From Candidatus Bathyarchaeota archaeon (GTDB lineage Archaea; Thermoproteota; Bathyarchaeia; Bathyarchaeales; Bathycorpusculaceae): 64,000 bases of DNA. The stretch lies in contig JAOZID010000010.1 in the NCBI GenBank assembly GCA_026014465.1, positions 1,615,806 to 1,679,805 on the forward strand. The letters are read 5' to 3'. Positions 44,482 to 52,370 of the stretch are shown in pieces (position 1 is the first letter of the stretch; every line of letters begins with the position of its first letter). Under the pieces are notes generated by a model. It was not told where the DNA came from. It ran no database searches and saw only the letters and a list, made by a program, of their open reading frames with translations. The translations under genes were made by a program, and so were the position numbers.

Positions 44482-44886
44482 ATGAAACTAAAACTTAACG
44501 CCTCAAGAAAAACTGTCAATCGCGTATCTGGGCCTCAAGATATCGTTGTTTTTACAGTTGTTGATTTGGACAAAGCAAAGACTTATCCCGCAAACTTTGT
44601 TTGTATGCTGCCTAAACTGGATTCGACAGGTAAATCCGCAAGCGTTTTCTCTGAGCTTTTCGGCGAAGACCGCGTAAAAATAGCCAAAACCCTCCTAACC
44701 AAAGCCCTATCAGAAGAAGACTCCCCCGAAATCAAAGCAGAAATCGAAAAACGCCTAAAAGCCCTAGAACCCAAAGTCCTCGAAGTCCCCTGCAAAATCT
44801 GCGGACAAATGTTCAAACCCAAAAAATTCGGACGATACCAACAAAAAATCTGCCAAACCTGCCGCGCCAAACGCCATGCACCCTAA
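44482..44886 (+). CDS. Small protein with C-terminal zinc finger, unknown
   Basis: 134 residues. The C-terminus has VPCKICGQMFKPKKFGRYQQ and CQTCRAKRH, a CxxC...CxxC zinc site; the rest is a small alpha/beta domain with a charged middle (EEDSPEIKAEIEKRLK). No family recognised. ATG at 44482 is chosen over an upstream ATG at 44449, whose first residues are hydrophobic and unlike the rest. Confidence 0.6.
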   Translation: MKLKLNASRKTVNRVSGPQDIVVFTVVDLDKAKTYPANFVCMLPKLDSTGKSASVFSELFGEDRVKIAKTLLTKALSEEDSPEIKAEIEKRLKALEPKVLEVPCKICGQMFKPKKFGRYQQKICQTCRAKRHAP

Positions 44887-45101
44887 ACTTTTGCTTAGAT
44901 AGAGTGCTGTCTGTAGCGCTACGGTATTTTCGGTTCTGTTTCTTTAACTGCTTTGAGTTTTTTCGCAAAAGTGATGTTGGCTGTTTTGCTGTGTGCAGTT
45001 GATTGGAGGTTTGTTTTTTAGTGTTTTTGCTGCTTGGTTTGTTGTTCTTTCTTTATGTGTTACTTTTTTGAACTTGGATTGCAATTCTATGTGTTTAAAA
45101 A

Positions 45102-45112
45102 CTTTTATATTT
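45102..45112 (+). promoter_or_regulatory. TATA box for the PKD-protein gene
   Basis: CTTTTATATTT about 35-40 bases before the TTG start at 45145, which is preceded by GAGGAG. Confidence 0.5.
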
Positions 45113-45144
45113 GACCCTATGCTTGATAAAATGAGGAGAAAATA

Positions 45145-46269
45145 TTGGGGAAAAAGATTCATTGTAGATTAATACCTGTGTTGTTGTTTACTGCTCTTTT
45201 GTTTGGTGCAGCATTAAATGCAACATGTGTAAATGCCCTTGCAAATGAACCTCCCGTAGCAGTTCTGCCTAGCCAGACCTACGTGGTTAACGAATACGAA
45301 TATACAACAATTGTGTTTGACGGTAGCGGGTCGTATGATCCTGAAGGAAATGACCTGCATTATCGTTGGGATATTGGGAACACTGGGGTATGGACGCCTT
45401 GGTCAACTATACCTAGCATAAACGCCACTTGGCGCTTTATCTCTGATACAGCAGTTACGGTAACGCTAAAAGTAAGTGATGGGCTATTGGAAGATACTGA
45501 AACTACAATTTTTCCGATAGATGTTCAAAGTGTACCGCCAGCTGTCAACGCGGGAGATGATGAAGATACACATGTTGGTGTCCCTGTAAATTTCCAGGGA
45601 ACCGCCTACGACCCTAGCGGTGGTCCACTAACTATACTCTGGGACTTTGGAGATGGTGGATCAGCTAACGGCACCAAAACCCCCACCCACACATACTACG
45701 CCACAGGACAATACACTGTAACTCTCAATGTCACAGATAACGACGGCTTATCAGCCATAGATCAGCTAAACGTAACCGTGTATCCTACGCAAGTAGTGCA
45801 GACTTGTGATTCTGCAGGTACTCCCAAAACATCTTTCGATTTAAGAACCTTGGAGGCAGTATACATAACTGGCGCTATGCTTCCACCTAACGCTGAACTG
45901 CCCCTCTACATTGTCAACCATGTCGACACATGGACTAACGGGACGCCGTTATCTGCCTTTGTCTGGCGATCTGGACTCATTGTAAACACTAGTCCTACTG
46001 GAACAATACCAATAACAATGATTTGGGAGCCAACTCTGCAAACTGGAGACTATGACATATTCGTTGACGTCAACAACAACCAAGTTTACGATGAAGCAAC
46101 TGACATCGTTATAACCCTGCACTTTGATCGTCCAGCCGCATTCTTGGTTACCCCTGAAGGACCCTTAGGTGCGCTATTATCCCTGTCAACATGCATAGCT
46201 GCCTTCTGCTTGTTCTTCGCATACAAAAAGAAACAATTACCCTTCTCCAAAACCAAGAACCCCGCCTAA
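45145..46269 (+). CDS. Secreted PKD-domain surface protein with C-terminal anchor
   Basis: 374 residues. A signal peptide (about 1-30) is followed by PKD domain 1 (about 35-130; FDGSGSYDPEGNDLHYRWD), PKD domain 2 (about 132-215; YDPSGGPLTILWDFGDGG), a beta-rich domain (about 225-335) and a C-terminal membrane helix with a KKKQ tail. PKD domains mediate protein or polysaccharide contacts on the cell surface. The TTG start has GAGGAG at about 7 bases. It is followed by another surface protein in the same direction. Confidence 0.8.
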   Translation: MGKKIHCRLIPVLLFTALLFGAALNATCVNALANEPPVAVLPSQTYVVNEYEYTTIVFDGSGSYDPEGNDLHYRWDIGNTGVWTPWSTIPSINATWRFISDTAVTVTLKVSDGLLEDTETTIFPIDVQSVPPAVNAGDDEDTHVGVPVNFQGTAYDPSGGPLTILWDFGDGGSANGTKTPTHTYYATGQYTVTLNVTDNDGLSAIDQLNVTVYPTQVVQTCDSAGTPKTSFDLRTLEAVYITGAMLPPNAELPLYIVNHVDTWTNGTPLSAFVWRSGLIVNTSPTGTIPITMIWEPTLQTGDYDIFVDVNNNQVYDEATDIVITLHFDRPAAFLVTPEGPLGALLSLSTCIAAFCLFFAYKKKQLPFSKTKNPA

Positions 46270-46533
46270 AACTGTAGCCTCTGGCAATTACCCTCTACAA
46301 CGCAGAAAATCTTCTGTTTGGGTATGCCACTGGCACCACCTTTTTTTGGGTTTATGCTTGTTTTAATTTTATGCTACATTTTGCTCTGGTTTAGCAAAGG
46401 TGTATGCTTAACCTTCTGTAACGTGTGCTCCAGTGTGCATGGCTGGTTTTTGCGTCTAAAAATTTTGTGTCAAATAATTTTTACAAACACGCTTTTATCA
46501 CAAAAACCTGATAGTTCGGTTTGGTGGTGTATC

Positions 46534-48144
46534 TTGAAGTCTTGTTTGTTTGTTTTCGTTGCCTTGATGGTAGCTTCCTTGATTGCTTCAACAAGTTTTG
46601 GGGTGGCAAATTCCTCTGATGAATCCTTGGTCATATCCGCTTTGCCCGCGACGGGAATTTCGCCTTCTATTGACACAACCTACACCGATGATTTTAGCAC
46701 TGATTCTTCTTTGTGGACAATTTACGGAAGCGCCTACCGTGACGATGGAAACGAAACTTTGGTCTTAACTGAACCCCTTGGTGATCAGGGCGGCGCAGCT
46801 TTCTTCAAGTTACCTTTCACTAACTCTTTTACCGCCAATTTTAGCTACAAGGTCGGTGGCGGAAGCGGTGGAGACGGCTTTACCATGTTCTTCTACAAAC
46901 AGCTCCATTTGGACATAGGAAACGGCGAAGCATTAGGTTTTAGCAAAAAACATAACGAAACTTGTGGTTATGCTATTGAATTTGATTCTCACCAAAACAT
47001 CGGTTACTCTGAGCCTTCCCCGCCCAACGAGCACGGTGACCCAAGCGCTGACCACGTTGCGTTGATAAAGAACTTTGTTGGCAACCATCTGGTCTACGTC
47101 AACGAAAGCCGTGTTGATGACGACACTTGGCACGACGTTTGCGTCGTAGTTGGTGACTCTTATGTGGGTGTATTCTTGGATGGCGAATTTATTTTTCGCT
47201 GGGACGGAACATTCAACAAAACCTATGACTGTTTTGGATTTAGCGCAGCAACAGGCGGCGCAACAAACTGGCATATAATCGACAACTTTCACCTAACCCC
47301 CACCGTCGTTGAGCCCCCGCTAATCCCCACGCGACCAACCGCATCTAACGCAACACGTTTCCCCTCAGTTATATCCATAGCTGCTGAGGCTTCCTCTTCG
47401 CAAGTAGGTTCAACAGTAAACATCCACGGCGCAATCTCTGACGAAAACAGCATCGCCCTAAACGCAAACGAAACAGTGATTCTATCCTACGCCGTCGGTG
47501 ACAACGAATCATGGTTCCCCCTTGGGTCAGGTCAAACCAACGCTTTAGGTGAATATAACATACAGTGGATACCCTCAGCTTCAGGTACCTTCATGTTGAA
47601 AACCCACTGGGACGGCAACCTAAACTACACAGGCGCCTCCAACACCACAACACTCTCTTTTCTGCCATACCAAAACCAGCAAGTCTTTTGCGTTGAATCA
47701 AACAGCACCATCACAGGCCTAAATTTTGACAACGACAACCTCACATTAAGCTTCACCGTAACTGGACCAACAGGCACAACCGGTTACACCAAAGCCGCAA
47801 TAGCCAAAACCTTAGCCCCCAACATTAACGGCGTCACCACCTCCATAGACGGCAAAACCACAAACTTCACAACCGCCTCCACAAACGAAAACTGGATACT
47901 CTCCTTCAACTACACCCACAGCACCCACCAAATAAACATAAACATCCCACCCCCTACACCCGAAACAACAACCCCAACTCCAGGTACCCAACTACCACTA
48001 TGGGCAATTCCTAGTGCACTAGTTGTTGCAGTCCTCATAGCGGCAACCACAATAATAATCAAGAAACACAAAAACCCGCCAACACCGCTTTCTTGTAACT
48101 CCCTTGACGCTGTTAAAAAGCGTTCTTCCCTACAGGTCAAGTAA
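46534..48144 (+). CDS. Secreted L-type lectin-like surface protein with Ig-like region and C-terminal anchor
   Basis: About 536 residues. After a signal peptide (SCLFVFVALMVASLIAS), a concanavalin-like domain (about 50-255) carries GGAAFFKL, GGSGGDGFTMFFY, GYAIEFDSH and VGVFLDGEFIFRWDG, the pattern of legume/bacterial L-type lectins. An Ig-like domain (about 275-375), a further beta domain, and a C-terminal helix with KKHKN follow. It probably binds glycans at the surface. The frame is open from 46318; TTG 46534 with GGTGG upstream gives a normal signal peptide, whereas the longer form has an extra Cys-rich hydrophobic part. Confidence 0.75.
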   Translation: MKSCLFVFVALMVASLIASTSFGVANSSDESLVISALPATGISPSIDTTYTDDFSTDSSLWTIYGSAYRDDGNETLVLTEPLGDQGGAAFFKLPFTNSFTANFSYKVGGGSGGDGFTMFFYKQLHLDIGNGEALGFSKKHNETCGYAIEFDSHQNIGYSEPSPPNEHGDPSADHVALIKNFVGNHLVYVNESRVDDDTWHDVCVVVGDSYVGVFLDGEFIFRWDGTFNKTYDCFGFSAATGGATNWHIIDNFHLTPTVVEPPLIPTRPTASNATRFPSVISIAAEASSSQVGSTVNIHGAISDENSIALNANETVILSYAVGDNESWFPLGSGQTNALGEYNIQWIPSASGTFMLKTHWDGNLNYTGASNTTTLSFLPYQNQQVFCVESNSTITGLNFDNDNLTLSFTVTGPTGTTGYTKAAIAKTLAPNINGVTTSIDGKTTNFTTASTNENWILSFNYTHSTHQININIPPPTPETTTPTPGTQLPLWAIPSALVVAVLIAATTIIIKKHKNPPTPLSCNSLDAVKKRSSLQVK

Positions 48145-48309
48145 AACTTGAGCAACTCCTGAAATAAAGTCCTTCCCTTTGGCAATTGAGTTTATTGTAT
48201 TTTCTATTTCGGGGTTCAGCTGTTGAAGGTACGCGGCATAGTTTGTTTTCTTTTTGCAGTGGCGTTATCTATCTGGTATGCTGAGCTATTGAAAATCAGC
48301 CGTGTGATG

Positions 48310-48615
48310 TTATGGGAAGGTTGCAAACTCTGCGCTGTGCTGGATTAAATAGGCTATAACCCCAATCACCATTGCAACGTAGGCTACCCAAAGCCACGTA
48401 ACGACGGGTCCGTGGGAATCTCGTATCACGCCCGCAAAGTCATCAGAGTTCTTTTCTGTTTCTTCAACTGTAAACTCCTTTGAACTTTTGACCATGAGGT
48501 ACATTAAAATTGAACCTGCAGCAACGAAAATTAGTGTTATGTAAGCGTAAATTGGGTTTACTTGCACTATGAAGGCGATGCTGGCTGTGTGGTTAATCAT
48601 CATTTTCTTTTTCAT
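48310..48615 (-). CDS. Two-helix membrane protein of the oxidase operon, unknown
   Basis: 101 residues with two membrane segments (about 20-42 and 73-92) and an acidic linker (SSKEFTVEETEKNSDDF) followed by SHGPVVTWLWVAY. It overlaps the end of ccoS by about 22 bases, with GGAGG just before the ATG, and is the last gene of the cbb3-type operon. It may take the place of CcoQ or of the membrane helix of CcoP; this is an inference from position and topology. Confidence 0.6.
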   Translation of the reverse strand: MKKKMMINHTASIAFIVQVNPIYAYITLIFVAAGSILMYLMVKSSKEFTVEETEKNSDDFAGVIRDSHGPVVTWLWVAYVAMVIGVIAYLIQHSAEFATFP

Positions 48616-48751
48616 CTGCCTCCAAAGGTTGATTTCTCAAGTGCCCGTTTTCCTTGAACTGTCCAGATTTGAATCCCCACAAAACAAATCCGACTGATAT
48701 GCCCGCCATCATAATGGAGCCAATAACGTAAATCGTTATGTCTAAGTTCAC
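48593..48751 (-). CDS. ccoS: CcoS-like cbb3 oxidase assembly protein
   Basis: 52 residues: one membrane helix (IYVIGSIMMAGISVGFVLWG) followed by FKSGQFKE and an acidic tail, the pattern of CcoS/FixS, which is needed for cofactor insertion into cbb3 oxidases. The GTG start at 48751 overlaps the stop of the upstream cytochrome gene by four bases (GTGA) and has AGGAG about 10 bases upstream. The longer open frame (to 48955) is a shadow of the cytochrome gene. Confidence 0.8.
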   Translation of the reverse strand: MNLDITIYVIGSIMMAGISVGFVLWGFKSGQFKENGHLRNQPLEADEKENDD

Positions 48752-50340
48752 CAGAATCGTCTCCTGTTTATTTTGTGTGATAAACTTGTTCGTTTTGTTC
48801 TTTGCCAGCCTATCAAAAGCTTGTGGAAATTCATGCTCCACAGCAGCACGCCTGCAAAGATAATTGCCAATTCTGCCGTATGTGAAGCTATGTTGTCTGT
48901 GGTGACATTTTGAGTTAGGTTCTTTCCAAAGGAATCCGAATATAGTGGTGCCCATTTAGAATTGTAGTCTTCTGACGTGCTGAACCCTTGCTCATAGAAT
49001 ATGACTTGGTAGATTTCCTCATCATTTAGAACCCATTTCCACGGTGGCATGTTCGTAGTTTCGACGCCTTCCCTGACCTTCCAGACCCATCGACCATAAT
49101 TGGGGAAATCTTGTCCTGATTCTGTAAAGTTTGCAGGTTCGGGTGCTATGTATCCTCCAGGTGCGTTAATTGACGCAGGACCGTTGCCTTCACCGCTGTC
49201 TCCGTGACATTGAGCGCAGTACAGAGTGTATATTCCTTTACCCTTCTCGTAGTCCTGCATTGTTCCGCTTATGCCTGGCTGGTTTAGGACAGTTGCAGCG
49301 TAATTGTCGCCTTCTGCATCGGAAACATCGCCTGAGATGGTTCTAACTGAGCCTAGAACAAAACTCATTTCGTAAATGGATACTAACCCTATTTCCGTCT
49401 CATTTAACGAAAGCCCCCACGCGGGCATAGCAGTGCCTGGTACGCCTTCTGTTACTCGCCAAATGTGGTAATAGTCTCCAGGGTATGTTGATATGCGTTG
49501 GTTCAGGTTGGCTGGCTGCGTTACCACATGTCTTGCATATGGTCCTTGTGCATTGCCTGAACAGCCATGGCAAGATAGGCAACGTTGGGTGAAGCTGGTT
49601 TTTCCTGCATCGAAAATAGCTGCCCATTGTTCACCTAAAGAGGAGTTTCCTGTGTATGTACCGTTTTCAGCGTTGTAGCTCATGGATACCTGCATCATTA
49701 TAGGGGCGAACGGGTTGGATGCATTGAAGTATTGAGGCGGTACATCGGGATGATATGCTTTACCACCAGAAACTGAGTTATCTACTTCTAAGTCCTCTTG
49801 TCCCAAATGCTTAACGTAAGCGATTAAAGAATCAATTTCGCTATCGGTAAGAAAACCAAAATTAGGCATTACTGACCCTGGGCTTACACTTCTAGGGTCT
49901 TGGTAATGCAGTTGATGCCAAATTGTGGGGCGCATTCCTCCGATTTGTGCCAGGTCGGGACCTGTTCTTTCGGTTCCAAGGGCATGTGGACTGTCAAATA
50001 CGTAATCTCCCTCTAGCGAAGCGTTTCCAATGCCCCAATCTGATAGACGTACTTGCTGAGAATGGCAGTAAAAGCAACCTAAGCTCATGTATAGGGTTCT
50101 CCCGTCTGCTTCAAGTTGTGTATATTCATGAGCTCTATCACTTGGTGGCACGTCAAGTAGGAACATGTAGGGTGCGGCTACAACCATGCTAACCATAAGA
50201 AGGAACACGGCTAAACCACCTGCTGCCAAGGGAAACAGGTTGTAGTGATGAGCCTTCTTTTCGACGACTTTGATTTCTTTTCTTATTGCCCTTTCAAGTC
50301 GCTCTAGTTCCTCTTCTAGTTTCTTTTCAAGTTGGCTCAT
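48748..50340 (-). CDS. Tri-haem cytochrome c, CcoO fused to two further cytochrome c domains
   Basis: 530 residues. An N-terminal coiled coil (about 1-32) is followed by a membrane helix (about 35-57) and a CcoO-like domain with LGCFYCHSQQVR (haem 1, about 88) and VMPNF as Met ligand. Haem 2 is CLSCHG (about 253) with AMPAW, and haem 3 CAQCHG (about 374) with NMPPW. A second membrane helix (about 490-510) ends the protein. Normally CcoO (one haem) and CcoP (two haems) are separate; here both appear as one chain anchored at both ends. It abuts ccoN exactly (stop and start adjacent). Confidence 0.88.
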   Translation of the reverse strand: MSQLEKKLEEELERLERAIRKEIKVVEKKAHHYNLFPLAAGGLAVFLLMVSMVVAAPYMFLLDVPPSDRAHEYTQLEADGRTLYMSLGCFYCHSQQVRLSDWGIGNASLEGDYVFDSPHALGTERTGPDLAQIGGMRPTIWHQLHYQDPRSVSPGSVMPNFGFLTDSEIDSLIAYVKHLGQEDLEVDNSVSGGKAYHPDVPPQYFNASNPFAPIMMQVSMSYNAENGTYTGNSSLGEQWAAIFDAGKTSFTQRCLSCHGCSGNAQGPYARHVVTQPANLNQRISTYPGDYYHIWRVTEGVPGTAMPAWGLSLNETEIGLVSIYEMSFVLGSVRTISGDVSDAEGDNYAATVLNQPGISGTMQDYEKGKGIYTLYCAQCHGDSGEGNGPASINAPGGYIAPEPANFTESGQDFPNYGRWVWKVREGVETTNMPPWKWVLNDEEIYQVIFYEQGFSTSEDYNSKWAPLYSDSFGKNLTQNVTTDNIASHTAELAIIFAGVLLWSMNFHKLLIGWQRTKRTSLSHKINRRRFW

Positions 50341-51765
50341 CTAGTTGGCACCTCCATAATTTTCCAAGTTCTCATGGTGGACAATTGGTTTTGAGAGGAA
50401 AGTTAGCATTATGTTGATTGCAAAAAGGAATGCTGAGACTACAACTATTCCACCGCCCACCGCTCGAAGAATAAAGTATGCTGGAAGAGTTGGCAGGGTT
50501 TGAGCAATTGTTAAGTGGGCATACCAAGAAGCGTTAGCGACAAGTCCCGCAAGCATCATTCCCGCCATAAAGACAATGAAACCCATAAATGTTATCCACC
50601 AAGTGACGTCCATGAGTTTTTTGCTGTAAAGTTTTTTTCCGGTAATTCGTGGTACAAGCCAAAACATGCAGCCCATTATGGAAATTCCAAAAGCTGCGTA
50701 TAATGCTAGATGAGAGTGCATTACTGGCCATTGAGAGAAGTGAAGGTACAGATTCATGTCACGAAATGCCTGGAAAGTGCCTTGGATAGAGACAAAAATG
50801 TAGTTGATGAAGCCAAAAAGGATGAATCTTAACGGTACGTTGCTTAGGATTTTGTCCCAAGAGCCTCGGACAGTCATGCCTATGTTTGCTCCGAATGTTA
50901 GAACTGAAAACATCATTAACGCACTTGTTGAGACCGCTATTGTCTTGAGCCATTCTGGAATCGGCGCTTGCAAGATGTGATGTCCACCTACACCTGTATA
51001 GAAGAAGGCTAACGCGAAGAAGCTGATTAACGAGAGAGTCACGCTGTATAATGCTCGTTTTGTTAGTTTGGGAATAAAATAGTACCACAAACCAAACCCA
51101 AAAGGCGTGAACCATAAACCCAAGACGTTATGCCCATAAAACCAGTTAAAAATTGCGTCGGTTAGACCAAACAATGCTCCACTTGGAGGATGCCACATAA
51201 CGTTTCCAATGAAGTACACTATTGGAAACCAAAGAAACATTGCTGCGTAAAACCATAGGCTCACGTATAATTTGTGTTCCTTTCTCTTCATTATAGTGCC
51301 GATAACGTTGATGCCAATCAAGACTAAAGCTGCCATTATGAATATGTCAATAATCCAGGGCATCTCTGCATATTCTCTTGCTTGGGTGTTGCCACTTAAA
51401 ATCATTAGAACTCCCGCGATTACGCCCACATTCCAAAGAACCGCGGTGAACTTTCCAATATTTGGTTTATACAGCGAGGTTCTGCATAGGCGAGGGACTA
51501 TGTAATACATTATGCCGATTAATCCAGATGATAAGAAGCCAAAAAGTAGACCGTTAACATGCGCAGGTCGGATTCTGCCAAAAGTTAACCATGCCGAGTC
51601 AACAAGAAAGGTTGGAACGAAAAACTTTATCGCCATCAAAAAACCAAAAATCGTAAAGATTGGGAACCACGCAATAGTGAAGTAGAACCATAATTTGCTA
51701 ACAGAATCTGCGCTTTTTAGGTCAGGCGGTTTAGTTAAAACCTCTCTCTTCTCGGAATTTGACAA
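50341..51765 (-). CDS. ccoN: Catalytic subunit I of C-family (cbb3-type) haem-copper oxygen reductase
   Basis: 474 residues, twelve membrane segments. Low-spin haem His in RPAHVNGLLFG (about 69), CuB His in FYGHNVLG (about 210), the His pair GGHHILQAPIPEWLKT (about 261), and C-terminal haem ligands in MHSHLALYAAFG (about 349). A Tyr lies six residues before the His pair (YTGVGGHH), the same spacing as the cross-linked Tyr251 of Pseudomonas stutzeri CcoN (YIWAGPHH). This Tyr is diagnostic for C-family O2 reductases and absent from NorB. First gene of the operon, behind a strong TATA box. Confidence 0.9.
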   Translation of the reverse strand: MSNSEKREVLTKPPDLKSADSVSKLWFYFTIAWFPIFTIFGFLMAIKFFVPTFLVDSAWLTFGRIRPAHVNGLLFGFLSSGLIGIMYYIVPRLCRTSLYKPNIGKFTAVLWNVGVIAGVLMILSGNTQAREYAEMPWIIDIFIMAALVLIGINVIGTIMKRKEHKLYVSLWFYAAMFLWFPIVYFIGNVMWHPPSGALFGLTDAIFNWFYGHNVLGLWFTPFGFGLWYYFIPKLTKRALYSVTLSLISFFALAFFYTGVGGHHILQAPIPEWLKTIAVSTSALMMFSVLTFGANIGMTVRGSWDKILSNVPLRFILFGFINYIFVSIQGTFQAFRDMNLYLHFSQWPVMHSHLALYAAFGISIMGCMFWLVPRITGKKLYSKKLMDVTWWITFMGFIVFMAGMMLAGLVANASWYAHLTIAQTLPTLPAYFILRAVGGGIVVVSAFLFAINIMLTFLSKPIVHHENLENYGGAN

Positions 51766-51800
51766 AGTAAACCAAGTCTTGCTCCCTCTTCTGTTCCACT

Positions 51801-51814
51801 TAATATATAAAATT
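51801..51814 (-). promoter_or_regulatory. TATA box of the oxidase operon
   Basis: On the minus strand it reads AATTTTATATATTA, about 40 bases before the ccoN ATG (51765). Strong archaeal promoter element, so the operon is read by the archaeal machinery. Confidence 0.65.
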
Positions 51815-51873
51815 GTTTGTTGTTACCAAATCAACGTCTACTGCATAGGCGGCTGTTTTTGCAGTTTTAAAAG

Positions 51874-51883
51874 CATTTATACT
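51874..51883 (+). promoter_or_regulatory. TATA-like element for the small membrane gene
   Basis: CATTTATACT on the plus strand, about 65 bases before the ATG at 51947, back to back with the oxidase promoter. Confidence 0.4.
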
Positions 51884-51946
51884 CTAAACTCGTTGAAAAT
51901 ACTTTAGGTGTAGTCTATCGTTACTTATGACCAAGTTCATGAGGGG

Positions 51947-52354
51947 ATGGCATTTGCTAATCTCTTAATTCAGATAGGAATTTTACTGTTACTCGGACTT
52001 AGTCTCTATCTTAAGAAGAAAAAAAAGTTCGTTTGGCACGGTAACGTGATGCTTGTTGCTGTTTTAATAAATGGGTTGATGCTGATTTCTCATATGGGGC
52101 CATCGCTTGTTTACCTTCTGCGAGTGGAGGTGCCTGTTTTGGATTTAGTGGCAATAGTGGGTTTGTTTCATGGAATAGTTGGTGCAGTAGCGGAGTTTCT
52201 TGGGATATGGTTGGTTGCCACTTGGGCTTTTATTCAATCCGAAACTAACTACTGCCTAAAAAGAACAAAATTAATGCGGCTGATACTTGCGACTTGGATG
52301 GTTGCTTTGGCTTTGGGTTTTGTGTATTATTTGCTGCATATTGTTTTTGGGTAG
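51947..52354 (+). CDS. Four-helix membrane protein beside the oxidase operon (possibly DUF420-like)
   Basis: 135 residues, four membrane segments. Conserved-looking His residues lie in or next to helices (FVWHGNVMLV, LISHMGPS, GLFHGIVGAV, YYLLHIVFG). This pattern recalls DUF420/b561-like membrane proteins found near haem-copper oxidases; the match is by eye and weak. It is divergent from ccoN and convergent with ccmF, so a role in oxidase or cytochrome assembly is plausible. Confidence 0.55.
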   Translation: MAFANLLIQIGILLLLGLSLYLKKKKKFVWHGNVMLVAVLINGLMLISHMGPSLVYLLRVEVPVLDLVAIVGLFHGIVGAVAEFLGIWLVATWAFIQSETNYCLKRTKLMRLILATWMVALALGFVYYLLHIVFG

Positions 52355-52370
52355 CTTTTTGCAGTTTGGT

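Noticed and set aside
50341..51765. Nitric oxide reductase (NorB) as identity of the haem-copper subunit
   Set aside because: The Tyr six residues before the CuB His pair, the CcoO-type partner and CcoS all point to a C-family oxygen reductase.
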